Source of the DNA: Numida meleagris
Lineage: Eukaryota; Chordata; Aves; Galliformes; Numididae
NCBI RefSeq assembly: GCF_002078875.1
Contig: NC_034410.1
Location: 80,241,794-80,305,793 of the forward strand
DNA: 64,000 nucleotides
Reading direction: 5' to 3'
Part shown: positions 52,488 through 64,000 of the stretch, piece by piece
How positions within the stretch are numbered: the first letter of the stretch is position 1
How the letters are laid out: each line of letters opens with the position of its first letter
The notes under the pieces: model-generated
Databases searched by the model: none
Seen by the model: only the letters and a program-made list of their open reading frames with translations
Told to the model about the DNA's origin: nothing
Position numbers and translations under genes: made by a program

Positions 52488-55400
52488 CTTTCTGCATCAG
52501 ATATTTTTATTCATTGTTCTATTTTGGCAACTAACACAACTCTCAGGAGTACAGAACTCAAAATATATAATAAAAATATATTGTGTCTGAATTTTATACC
52601 TAAAGCAAGAAAGAAGATCTGAATCCTTTATGATGTTCTAATTACAGCTGAGAGTATAGCTTTCAATCTGAGTCTGACAAATTTTGCTATTGTAGTGGTC
52701 AAAGTATTTCCAAACATGCTGGGTGTGCCCTTGAACACATTGGTTATTCACAGTTATAGACTCTCTATTCAGATATTTGATGTTTAAGAAGTAATACTTG
52801 GTATTAATTGGTCACAAAGAAGGTAAAGATTTTGTATGCATCTTATCTCTCTCCCTTTTCCCTTTCAAAACAGGTTTTGTGTCATTTCAGGTGTATTGCA
52901 GCCTCTGTAAAATGAAAATCCTACCAATTTCCTGAGCTGGTAACAGTAATGTGTGCACAAGTACTATTTCAGTGTGTTCTCAGTCCTCTATGGGATCCCA
53001 GGATACAGTAGAACAAGAAAGCTTTATAGTACACATCTAGACTGTCTGTTCAAGAAGGTTTCTGAATTTTTCTAGAGCAGCTCCAAACTGATGCAGTTAT
53101 TCAGGAAGATTATGCTGTTGGGTGATATTCAAATACTCTTTCTGCAATAACTTAAGTAAAGTACTTCAAAGAACTTGCAAATAAATATGACTTCAACTCT
53201 GAGAAGCTTATCATTTGAATGCAATAGAGGATCAACACAAACAAGTAAGAAGAATAATACATCTGTAACATACATGTGGGTTTCAAAAGTGTTCTAACCA
53301 AATGTCAGAAATTTGAAATAGAACAAATAAAAATATACAGAAAACTACTTGTAATGAGTGATGAGAAACTGAATTGACTGTTATTCTGAATACTCACATA
53401 GGTAGATTATTTCCTGTGATATATGATAAATAGCAGTCCCTAAAATATCCAAATTAATATAACTAATTCATAAATGCAAATTATGACAAGTACAGGATGG
53501 CCATTAGATTTACTCATGCTAAAACTCTCATAATTTGAGAGAGAAAGAGAATTTAAAAAAATGATAAGATTTTGAAATAATGGAAATTCTATCATATGTA
53601 AAAATGTGGACAAAGTGTCCCACAGAATGTTACAAAATAAATTAAGCACTTTAAAGACAGACCTAAAAGTCTGAATATTCAACTGAAAAAGAGAGAAAAA
53701 TGAAGGGATGCTATTACATTGTCATCTGGATAATTCATGAGATAAACACTTAGTCTCCAGACGCAGGAACCCAGCTTCTCAAGAAAAGGTTACTAAAATG
53801 ACATTCTTCAAACAAGCATAAATGTTGTCAAGAAAATAAATCATATTTATTTTATTACTAACTGGGTAAGGGAACTCAGTGAAATTTTCTATTGCCTGAT
53901 TTAAAATAATCAAGTATTTATTGAACAATGCACATTTAACTTATAAAATACTTTGTTTGGGAGATGTACTAAAAATGTAAATAAGATCTGAAAGGTATCA
54001 TACAATCCAAAGGACATGCATTGACTTAATACACATTAGAGTTCAACTATATCCTCTGAATTAGACCTTCTCCAAATAGCTGAATCTGCAAAAGAATAGT
54101 ATTCAGCTGCTACATGGTACCATTCTCCTTGGTGCACATATTAGTCTTTCTTGGCAATCAGATATTGGTTTAGATGGCACTTTGTTGGAATTCAGATCAC
54201 CCGAACAATGGTTCTAAAGAGTATTCTAATTAATTTGTCCTTTAAATAAATTTTGAATGTAAAAAAAATTCATGTAGAAGTTTATATCTCTTACTGTGCT
54301 AGTATCTTTGCATCTCTCACTATGAAGTTCACCTTTGTTGTGAATTTTCCTCCCTCATTTTGCATTACTGAGGAAAAACTGTGTAAAATTTTTAACATTC
54401 TTTCTTTATGTCCTCTATATACAAACAGTCATATCAATAAATCTATGCTACCTATGTATTTAATCTGACATCTAATATTGGTCCAGTTTCAAAAAGGTGG
54501 AATGCATTATAAGACAGACAAGGAAGGGAAAACTTACAGAAAATTGTCCTGAAGCAATCAAAGTGTCTGGAAACTTATAGAATAAGACTTATGAAAACAA
54601 TTACTTTAAATTAAACTTCATTTTCCAAAGCATTAAAAAAATAGTTTGCCATCTAATATGTTGTAGAAACAAGGAGAAATACCTTCACAGGCCCAAATCT
54701 ACTATAAGAATACATGATGATAAAAATGAAAGTAAATTACACATTCCTGTTCCCAAAGTGAAGTAAGTAATGATTTGTATTTTCTTACTGCAGTAAGAAA
54801 CATCAGAAAGACTTACAAACATAAAAGTCTTCATTTTATGAGTGGACACATGCTACTATAAGTAGTTCATAAACTTTTTCCACAAACATTTGTGAGCCTG
54901 TAGTAACAAACCCAACTGAATGGAAGTAAACTATATAGCATTTATATTCTTATTTAGTTTTATGAAGCACTAAAAAAAGACAAAACACTTTCTCTAATGA
55001 AACATCTAAATAGCTACTGCAAGTTACATTGCTCCTAAAAAGTACAAAGAAAAACATATGTTCAGTAATATAGTGTATTGTGGTAACTCTTACAATGCTG
55101 CGGAATGACATTTAATTAAAAAAAAAAAAGACATCAGGGATGATTCTTCACTTAGATTTAATTATTTACACTAGGGAAAATGGCATTTATGTACTTATAT
55201 GCTTTATACTTTCTTTTACTGCATATAAAATACTATTCCCTTCTATAAAGAAACATAAGCTCATTCAGCTCCACATACAGGTTCAGCGTTATGGAATTTT
55301 GTCTCTGCCTTTAATAGCTGCAGAATTAGGCTCAAGTGCCTCCGTCCATATGCAATGCAGATATTTTTTAGGTAGTCAGTGGCTTCTGTCTTGGACTACG

Positions 55401-55959
55401 CAGAGTCCAAAAGAAAAGGCAGGCAGGTAGCTACACTGGCTAACTCCATATCTCCATGCTGCTGACTCATCTTCTCTCTCTTCTGATCAAGGCATTAATA
55501 TGTTTTGGTAGTAAAATTTATGGAAAAGACAGCTTGCTGGGAATGCTACACAGCTTTCCAGTCCCACAGACATACTGGGCTTCCTCATCACTGGGAACCA
55601 AATTTCAGCATCTTTTCCATGCGGGTTGGCCATTCCCACCCACTATTTAATCTATCCAGCTTCATTGAAACCTCCAGCTTTGCTCAATCTTTTCCTAAAT
55701 CTGGCCTTGTCACTTCCTGTCTGTGTAGGTGACAAGCTGAATTACTGCCAACTGTATTTCATTAGAAATGATACTACCAATAAGCATAAGATATTTTACT
55801 AAGAAAGTTTATGATAAAGGAACAAAATTTTTTTGGAGTTTGTTCTGCTCATGAAAAAAGCAAAGTTGCTTCTGACATGCTTTTGGCAATACTAGGCAAA
55901 GTATTCACAGGTAGCACAGCAGTCACATACAGAAAGAAGATTAGAACTCACCCAACTGG
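52488..55959. other. Unique AT-rich sequence
   Basis: No gene or mobile element is recognised. A poly-A run lies near 55118-55129. Confidence 0.6.
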
Positions 55960-56170
55960 TGGGGGGGCTCTATGGTTATGCAGCACTCCGTCACAGGGAG
56001 AAACCTAGGTCCAAGAGTTGCTCTCCCTTTAGTGGCTGGCACTTACATGAGCCCAGGGTGGCTCCACCCTGGGTCCACTCCTTCTGGCCACAATTTGCCT
56101 GTGCTCTCTGGGCCAGCCATATCCGTTCACCAGGTGCTCAATCACTAGCTCAAGCCATGATCTAATTGCT
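55960..56170. other. GC-richer block with a perfect palindrome
   Basis: A sharp rise in G and C against AT-rich flanks. Inside is a 10-bp perfect inverted repeat with a 2-base loop: CCCAGGGTGG at 56052-56061 and CCACCCTGGG at 56064-56073. I do not recognise it as a gene or a named repeat; an LTR fragment or a regulatory element are possible. Confidence 0.4.
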
Positions 56171-56255
56171 TCCCTACAGGATTTATATACTATTTTCAGG
56201 GCTTTAACATTTTTAAAAGTTACAGTGTTTTCTTTCTGGGAAGAAGAAAACAAAA

Positions 56256-56274
56256 CAAAGCAAGCAAGCAAGCA
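56256..56274. repeat. (CAAG)n short microsatellite
   Basis: Four tandem units. Confidence 0.88.
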
Positions 56275-57398
56275 TACCAGCAAAAACCAAGAAGCAGAAT
56301 CAAAACTATACCCTATTGCCTTTATGAAGATAGTATTGCGTATTGTTAACACTATGAATTCACTAAAGGAAGCCTTCCAAAATTTGAGACATCACCTTAT
56401 GGCAAATTATAATTAGTTCTGTATTATTCACAATAGATGATTAGATGCCAAGAGATATTTCAAAGGTAACATAAAAAGTTATAATGAATGTGATAATGAT
56501 TCTTTCGGAGAGATATTTGTTTGTTCATTTTAGCATCCTCATAAATGTTTAAAGAATATAAATTAGACTTCCAAGCCAATTAATTTGTCTGTTTCTCATC
56601 TCCAGTGATGTATTTTAATTACACTTTCATGCCTCTAAGCTTCAGCATAGAAGACAGTGTGCACAGATCATGAAAAGAAAAAAGGAACAACTGTAAAAGT
56701 CCAAAAGGGTAACGGAAAAAATTCCATAGTTTTATAACTTAGACTCATCTCATATCAATTTTTAAATTTGGAAAACAATGTTTAAGTTTTAAACAGATTT
56801 AAATTGTTGAGGCATGCAAAGCCTATGTTAGGATTTAGGTTAAAAACATATTGTGGTTCATCTTAAATGATATACACAAAATTTACTTAATGAAGTAAAA
56901 CCATTATGCGATCCATTTTGTATTACTATATGTGCTGAACGATAAAAATCATTTTCCTGTTTTTGAAAACTATTTAATTATCACCAGCCAGATTTTGTCT
57001 GTTTGTTATCTTAAAATGTGCCTAATATCTAAGGTATATGACTTCAAAATATTTTTGAATCACTGAATCTGGATAAGGAGTTTGAATACATGAGAAAACT
57101 GAATACTTTTGACAAGTAAACTCCAGATCTATTACTTATGTGTTTTTTTCCTAATAATGTAAAATGAACAGATATTAGTAATAGTTGTTTCTTACAGTAT
57201 TAGGTTAAGGTAGAGGACAAGGTGCTTTGAGCTCTATTTAGTTATTTACCTATTAGTTAAAAAGAAAAAAAATGCAAAACAAGCAAGTAATCCTCCCACC
57301 TATACACTTTGAGATCTCTGCTCCTGCCCAAGTTAGTCTATTCCTAGGCAAATCTACTTTCTGTATTGATGATAAGTACTGGTAAGTGATTATAAAAT

Positions 57399-57423
57399 GT
57401 AGTAGTAGTAGTAGTAGTAGTAG
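57399..57423. repeat. (GTA)n microsatellite
   Basis: Eight uninterrupted GTA units followed by an A-run. Confidence 0.95.
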
Positions 57424-59179
57424 GAAAAAAAAAGTAATTATAAAAGTAGTATTCTAGATCCATTAAGTAAATCTCTACCTGACACAAATGTTTTCCTATT
57501 ATGTATCTATTTCAGCACTTTTTCTGTGCATTATGTTATGTTTGATTAATGATCAGTGAATGACTTCCTTCTGTGGCAGAAATCTGCACACATCATCCCA
57601 TGCTGCAGAATCTGAAGAATATTAGGTGAGTTTGTAGAAAACAGCTGTTAACTAGAAGGCTGTGTTGAGGGCAATTTTGAAAGTGAAATATTTTACCAGA
57701 TTCCAACCCTTTCTAATGTCTTTCCAGGATGTTATAAATATTATAAATAGGGTAGTCAACAGAATTGCTGTCTCTGTCCCCTCAGAATTTATGGGAGAAA
57801 AGTAAAACAAACAGTTCCTGCAATATTTAGTCTCACTCATCTGTCTTCATAAATACACAAATCCGGGATACGCTGGTAAAGAGAAGAATGAAAGGATGGT
57901 GTAGTCATTGACAGTACCATTGTAGAACTATGGGTTATTTTCCAAAGTCAGCAGTCTTTATCGGCACAGAAGTCACAGTTAGTCATAAATTGATAACAGT
58001 GTCAGAGTTTGTACTTGTTTTTCAGCACTGCATGAATGTGCCTTTAAAAGCATACATGTAGTTATGCTCCTTCTGTCTTTGCAACTTCTTACTGGCAGGA
58101 TAGGTCAGAGGTATCAGTGTAACTAAACCTGAACAATTCTCTCTTGTTCTGTTGGGCTTTCACATAACCATTGACTAACTTGTTGCTTTGACAATCCTGC
58201 TGATGTAATCTCTTCACTGTACATATTTGCTCTTATATTTTAGGTGAAGGAAGCCTACACCAATGACTATTTACAGACAATTAATCAACCTACTTATCAG
58301 TTTATGAGCAATTTGCTAACAAATAAGCAGGAGAAATCCCTGAATTCCAAGTTTGCTGGAGGGGGGTTGGAAACCAGAATTTCAGAGATATATTTTGCCT
58401 GCTGGAGCCTGTTCCTAGTCCTCTTTAAAATCAAGCTTTCCAATGAAAGAGTAGGTAGAAAATTAAATACTGCCAATGGCCTAACTGATTCCTCTTTTGC
58501 AAGGGCATAGCTACTCCTATTTCGAGAAACAGTCACTGTGTAGCTTGTCATCCCGGGAGCAGCCCTTTTAGCCTTCATGTTTCTCCTCACAGTCAAGTTG
58601 AAATACTTGTTTCTTCTCCTCTGTATCCCAGAAGCCAGAGGAGGAAGATGGAAATTAAGTTATTGCTGTGTAATTTCTGACAGCAGTGCTTGGTACCCTG
58701 AGTAAAGGCTATCTTATTTATGGATTTAGTAGCTCATAACTTCCTCTAGACTGGAAGTTTAACAGTATGACAGAGAAGAGTCACCATTTGTAGGCGGTTT
58801 AGAACATTTTATAGTATATCATTTTTGTCTTTTCTAATTGCAGTTCATTTCTTTACAGACAACATAAAATTTAAAATCTTGATCAGGCAACAAGAACTCA
58901 CAGGAAAATTCCTTGTCCATAAACTTGTCAGCAAAACTTCAGTATTACTTCTAACGCTATCATATACTGCTCTTTCTGGGGAGGATTTCTGTCAGCATTC
59001 CCTTTCCCTTATCATTTATCTTTCACCTCCTTTCTTTATTATTAAATTATATTTGTTTCAATCCACAAGTTCTTACACTTTTCTTTTAATTCTCTTCTAC
59101 ATTCCACTGTGGCAACCGAGTGAGCAAACAGCTGTGTGGTGTTCAGCTGCTTTCCAGGTTAAACCACAACACACCCCTC

Positions 59180-59318
59180 ACAAGTTGCCTGAGAGGTCAT
59201 CGAGCCTCCTCTTTAGAAATCTTCGAAAGCTGCCTAGGGCCTAGGCAACCTCCTCTGGGTGGCCCTGCTGGAGCAGTGTTGGACCAGATGACTTCCAGAG
59301 GTCCCGTCCAACATTAAT
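59180..59318 (+). mobile_element. CR1 LINE 3' end fragment
   Basis: It carries the final ORF2 bases and 3' UTR of CR1: 'GGTGGCCCTGCTGGAGCAGT', 'TTGGACCAGATGACTTCCAG', 'AGGTCCCGTCCAAC'. The tail repeats are lost after 'CCAACATTAATAAT'. It is severely 5'-truncated and of a subfamily different from the 16945 copy (GACCAGATGACTTCCAGAGG in place of GACTGGATGATCTTGTAGG). Confidence 0.88.
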
Positions 59319-60161
59319 AATATAGTGGTACAGTGAATCCAGTGATAATGAAATTGATCATGAATTTCAGACAAACTAAAACACTCAATCATATTACATT
59401 ATAGTGGAAACAATGAGGATTTTCTTGTAACTAGTATATCCTTTTATGACACATTTGTTTAAACATACTTCATTTATTTTCCTCTTGGATGTTTTGATTT
59501 GTGACTAATACTTTCTTTGAAAACACAATGAAAGTGGCTTCACTTAGAACCCAGGAAAATGGGGTAGGCTTGAAATATGAACTATTTGCTCCGTTTTTCT
59601 AAAATTTTATGTCTGAGTATTTCAGCAGCCACTCTGACAGGAGACTTGTTTATAATTCATATTTATATATCAAGGCAAAAAAAAAAAGAATGGTAGAGAC
59701 TGGGAAAACCTTACAGTGCTATTCAGAGTAAGTTTCCACTGACATACAGATGATGAATCAGATGTTTTTCATCTGGAAGGAAAAATAGTAATAAGATTAT
59801 TTATAGAATGGGTAAAGAAAGCTATAAAGTGAAAATAAACATAAAATGAATTAACATTAAGAAAATTTGCACGTTGAGAAAAATATTTTCTCTCTTTCTG
59901 GAAATGTTTTTTCTTGAGACCGGATGACTTTCTATAAGATTTTTTTCCTATTTGACCCCAAGCAATTTATTGTATGCTGACATCAGAGTTAGAAGCACTG
60001 TGATCTACACTTTGTATAAAGGCAGAGAAGAACGTAATGATATCTTCTGATTGTAAAAGGTATGACTCTGCTATAAAAAATGGGCTATCACATTTAGCAG
60101 AAAATTTAGATCTGTAATGTTACAATCATTGTGATCTATCATTCTAGGAAAGTGCAGCATT
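59319..60161. other. Unique AT-rich sequence
   Basis: Nothing recognised apart from a poly-A run near 59676. Confidence 0.6.
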
Positions 60162-60960
60162 CACAGAATCATAGAATGGCTTAAGCTAGAAAGGGTCTTA
60201 ATGGTCATTGAGTTCCAACCCTCCTTCTGTGGGCAGGGTTGCCGCCCAACAGATCAGACTGCCCGGAGTCCCATCCAATCTGGTCTCAAACACCTCCAAG
60301 AATGGGGCACCCACAGCTTCTCTGGGCAGCCTGTGCTAGTGCCTCACCAACCCGTTAATAAAAATTTTCCCCCTAACATTTAATCTAAATCTCCCCTCTT
60401 TTTGTTTGAATTTTCACTCCTTGTCCTGTCCTATCAATACTAGATCATGTAAAAAGTCTATAACCCTCATGTTTGTAAGCTTCCTTTAAGTACTGGAAGG
60501 CCATAATGAGGTCTCCCTGGAGCCTTCTCTTCTCCAAGTAGCACAAGCCCAACTTTCTCAGCCTTTCTTCATAGGAGTGGTGCTCCAGCCCTCTGATCAT
60601 CTTCATGGCCCTCCTTTGGACCTGCTCCAACAGCTCCACATCTTCCTTGTGCTGGGGGCCCCAGGCCTGGACACAGTACTCCAGATGGGTCCTTACAAGG
60701 GGAGAATAGAGGGGGACAATGACCTCCCTCTCCCTGCTGGCCACACCTCTTCTGATGCAGCCCAGGATACTGTTGGCCTTCCAGGCTGCAAGAGCTCACT
60801 GCTGGTTCAAGTCCAGCTTTTGTCCTCCAGGACCTCCAATTTTTTCTCCATAGGGCTGCTTTCAGTGAGTTCTTCTCTTAATCTGTAGATGTATCTGAGA
60901 TTGCCACAACCCAAGTGCAACACCTTGCACTTGGTTTTGCTGAACCTCGTTAGATTATAG
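60162..60960 (-). mobile_element. CR1 LINE 3' fragment (0.8 kb)
   Basis: The left edge (CACAGAATCATAGAATGGCT) is the reverse complement of a CR1 3' end. Reading on the minus strand, the element holds the ORF2 C-terminal part. The frame at 60445-60744 shows '[19 protein letters not shown]', '[14 protein letters not shown]' and 'YEERLRKLG', all CR1 signatures. The upstream end near 60900-60960 still reads 'AGCAAAACCAAGTGCAAGG', the equivalent of the 'NKTKC' motif after the RT domain. Frameshifts and a lost RT core make it inactive. Confidence 0.93.
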
Positions 60961-61860
60961 TGGGCTCACTTCTTAAGCTTGTTTCATTTTCTGAAGTGGT
61001 GTGTCATTCTCTGAGTCAATCAGCTCCAGTGCAGGCTCGTTCTGCAGTGAAGCAGGGGATGGAAGTGGGCAAGGAGTATCCTGAAACTGAGGAGTCCTCA
61101 GAGTGAGTAGAGATCTGCCAGGATCTGCCAGGATGCACCAGTCCTTGCGAGAGTGGCCAAGGAGGTTCAGGCAGGGCCAGGAGCAGTGAGGGTCACCCCA
61201 ACTCATACACAGTCCCAGCAAGCACGAGACCAGGAGCACAGCAATCAGGATGGGAAAACAGTGTGTGGTGTGTCAACAGTTTGTGGCATGGCAGTTTTCA
61301 CATGAGAGCATGTGGGGAGGGTAGCAGGTGGACCATTTTTTTCTCATTTGAGAACATCAGAGAGCAACTCTCTATTTAAAGAAACATGGTGACCACCCTC
61401 CACAATGGCCGAGCTGAGGTGGAAAGCCAGACTGGAGAGCTACAAACATCCTGGGATGATGCATGTACCCAGACAGACCTCTTAAGGAGCAAAAGAGGTG
61501 CACAGACCTTCTGTTGTGGGGAACTCCAGAATGAGAATGTCCTAGGGCCTGAGGGAAAGAGGATGTGTCATGGACTCAAGTGTGCCCCGCTTGAAAGACA
61601 TTTTGAGCAGGTGGCCTGGTTTTGAGAGGAAATCAACGGTCTAAGTATCCAGCGATCAGAGAGAGATTGATACCCGGTATCTTGCAGTAACACAGTTGGA
61701 CTGACAGCCCTGCCTTAAGTCTCTCCAAAGGGAAGAAGCTAAGCCAACTTCTAATCTTGAGGAAGCAGACCACAACACGCAAGACAAGGGAGTCTGAACC
61801 CTCATATCTGCACAGAGCAGGAGTAGTCTCCCCCCAGCCCCTGAAGTGCCCCTAAGCAAC
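60961..61860 (+). other. GC-richer unclassified block, possibly CR1 ORF1-like
   Basis: Abutting the minus-strand CR1 is about 0.9 kb of sequence richer in G and C than the surroundings. A plus-strand frame at 61386-61625 encodes a 79-residue piece with a 'DACTQTDLL' motif. Similar 'TQT' motifs occur near the start of CR1 ORF1 as I remember it, which is why I suggest a CR1 5' fragment. It lies on the opposite strand to the neighbouring CR1 and is not its continuation. An internal short tandem duplication (GATCTGCCAG twice, near 61112-61132) is present. No host gene is recognised. Confidence 0.3.
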
Positions 61861-64000
61861 AGATATTTATAATGGCTTTTTATAATTTTTAGTAAGTAAA
61901 ATGATGAAATCAGTTGTCATAGAATATGCTGAGTCCTACTTTTATCAGTTAAATGTAGTAGCTCATCTTTCGTAGTCTATGCAGGAGAGGTCATTAGAGA
62001 TGCATTCCAAATTTGTTTCTTCCTAAGCATGTCTGTGTAGATCATACATCCATTCTTCAGGTAACAAGTTTATAATTCTGGTTGCTTCTTGGTGCTTCTG
62101 AGTGTCAGTTTCTCTTATTTTTCATACTTTCTCTTTTTTTAAAAAATATGGCAGACATGGAATAACAAAACCATCAGAACAGATACTATGGGAAAGCAGG
62201 AAGAGTGAAGGCATTTGTCCATGCTTAAGGCAGTTCGCTGTTGGAGTCATGTATCTTCTGTTCTTCCTGACAAAGCAGAGGTACAAACATTGAGGCTCAT
62301 ATTGACACTCAGAGACAAAACATACCAGCTTGGGTACAAAGCAGAAGATGAAAAAGTGGCTCCTATGGAGCTCTAATGAACGTTGTCTGTACTCAGTGAT
62401 TGATTTAATATTAAAAGTTGGATACCTTCAGTGAACTGTGTATGTTTTGGGGCCCTAAAAAGAAACAGGATTTAATCAGTATCTTCATACCCAGTGCTTA
62501 TAAGTGGCAAGCTCTAAGCAACTAATTTGTTTTACATCTTTCCTCTTTGGAAACAAAACAAAACAAAACAAAACAAAAACAGTGATAAATGTAGGGGAAA
62601 AGGCAGAAGAGTTTATCTTTCTTGGAATGGTCTTTATCTCTTTAGCATATTACTGATACTATTTCACAACACACAGATTTCATATGCGTACCAAGCTCCA
62701 TGTGGATACAGTACTAATCACAATATTATTACATCGATACTCACAGTGAAATAAAATTCTATCCTATTTGAAATGAATTAGTAAGGACATCATCTTTGTT
62801 ATTCTTTGTCTTGTCTATGGCTATTTACCATAAAATATGTTGGTATTCTGTAGTGAAAATGTTGATGGTTGCTAATTTTTTTCCAGTTATATCTTCTAGG
62901 CGATGAAGGTTGTATTGCTTAGCAATGTTAGCAGTAAGTTTAAGTTACTTTTTAAGCCCGAAACATCACATAAATTACTTTACTAACCATGTTTAGTGAG
63001 ACTGATGATACAGCTCAGATGTTGGTAGCCAAAATGATGCCTGGGAGTCACCACTGGTATGACTGTCAGTAAGGCTGAGAGTCTATGATATCTCTCTGCA
63101 GTTTTTCTTTTTTTTATGATAATAGATTTATAATTTTCTGGATATAATACAGGGAAAAATTCAACCCCAAAGCCCTGTAAGTAAAAATCTAATTCTCCTT
63201 GTAATACAACTGCGGGACATTCTTTCTTTTTACAATTATTATTTTTATTAATAACCATTCATTCTGATGCTGGATAGCAAGTAAGAAAGGGCATGTTATA
63301 ACACAATTGCATGTTCAGCCTCTTTATTTTGAACTGTGATGGTGACAGAAAAAAAATGAAGCCCCCTTTGTTGCACTTTATTAATCTCAAATGGAATATG
63401 AATAATAAGCTGGTGGTGCAGAATCTTATGCACCTAAGGTACCTAAGATAGCTGTGAATATTTACACTGTAAAGCCACCTAGCATCTCATTAACCTCCTA
63501 AACTTGTGCTATCTTATGACAGTGAGTTCTACTTGTTAATCAGTATACATACATAATTATTGTAGCTGAATAAATGGTCTTCCTTTTTATTGAATTGTGT
63601 CAGATTTATTTTTGCCTTGAATAGGAACAACAGGAGAAATTTCAAAATAAGTAAGTTAAGACCTTAAGTACGCCTTTCCTCCTACTTCCTCACCCCCCAG
63701 GAACAAGGTCAATTTGAGTGTAGAACAGTCAGGAAGCTGGTGTAACCACATCATTTGCCTTGTCTGCGTAGCCTTGTTTATTACTGTGTTTTATGATTTT
63801 CTCTGCTTGACCCAAACAAATGAGCTCATCAAATGATGACTGCTGACCTTGCCTGCAACTTAAGGCTGTTAAGCAGCAAACTCTCCACAATTTCTCCACA
63901 TTATTAAATACAGAACAGGAGGTGTCCCTCAGTAGCATTGTTCTCCCTCTGGGGTCTGCTGGTGAAACTCCCACATGGTGTATTTGCTGCTGCGTTCCTT
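61861..64000. other. Unique AT-rich sequence to the window end
   Basis: No gene or mobile element is recognised. An (AAAAC)n run lies at 62551-62579. Confidence 0.6.
62551..62579. repeat. (AAAAC)n microsatellite
   Basis: Five to six pentamer units. Confidence 0.93.

Larger units (their letters stand above)
56171..59179. other. Unique AT-rich sequence
   Basis: No gene is recognised. It holds a (CAAG)n run (56256-56274) and a (GTA)n run (57399-57423). The 139-codon plus frame at 58825-59244 shows no family signature and runs into CR1 sequence, so I do not call it. Confidence 0.6.

Noticed and set aside
58825..59244. 139-codon plus-strand frame
   Set aside because: Hydrophobic AT-driven composition, no true gene context, and its end lies in CR1 sequence.
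60162..61860. A single CR1 with an inverted 5' half (twin priming)
   Set aside because: Twin priming joins neighbouring parts of the element. Here the left part is the ORF2 end and the right part, if CR1 at all, would be ORF1, more than 2 kb away in the element.

Overview
The window looks like gene-poor bird nuclear DNA, most likely from a galliform such as chicken. The evidence is the repeat set: several CR1 LINE copies, one ending in the (ATTCTATG)n tail typical of avian CR1; a Galluhop-like mariner remnant; and bird-type solo LTRs. The background is AT-rich and CpG-poor, with long purine microsatellites. I recognise no intact host protein-coding gene, tRNA, rRNA or CRISPR array. Nearly all open frames are short, AT-driven and as long as chance predicts. 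The window could be intergenic or lie inside a very long intron; the sequence alone does not decide this.

Layout. 1-93 is the 5' end of an LTR on the minus strand, cut by the window edge. 3560-3840 and 4707-4985 are old CR1 fragments. 6449-6976 is an internally deleted mariner. 8581-9108 is a complete solo LTR with a perfect 5-bp target duplication. 13790-13977 is an (AAAG)n array. 16945-18462 is the best preserved mobile element: the 3' part of a CR1, whose reverse-transcriptase frame is broken by a single TGA. 21340-21788 is a long polypurine tract with a 55-N assembly gap. 22612-22717 is a 106-bp CR1 tail of the same type. 30304-30440 is an old CR1 tail. 43071-43775 is a minus-strand CR1. 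44180-44430 is a probable diverged LTR fossil. 51957-52487 is a second full-length copy of the solo LTR. 59180-59318 and 60162-60960 are further CR1 copies. 60961-61860 is an unexplained GC-richer block, possibly CR1 ORF1-related.

The elements do not form a pathway. They are a layered insertion record: old CR1 fragments, then a mariner, then LTR insertions of one family (the edge copy and the 52-kb copy are nearly identical over their shared 93 bases) and a young-looking CR1. I looked for a previously undescribed system and found no convincing one. The most useful leads are the LTR family, the CR1 with one nonsense codon, the GC-rich unclassified blocks (20940-21240, 55960-56170, 60961-61860) and one weak exon-like frame at 36070-36405.
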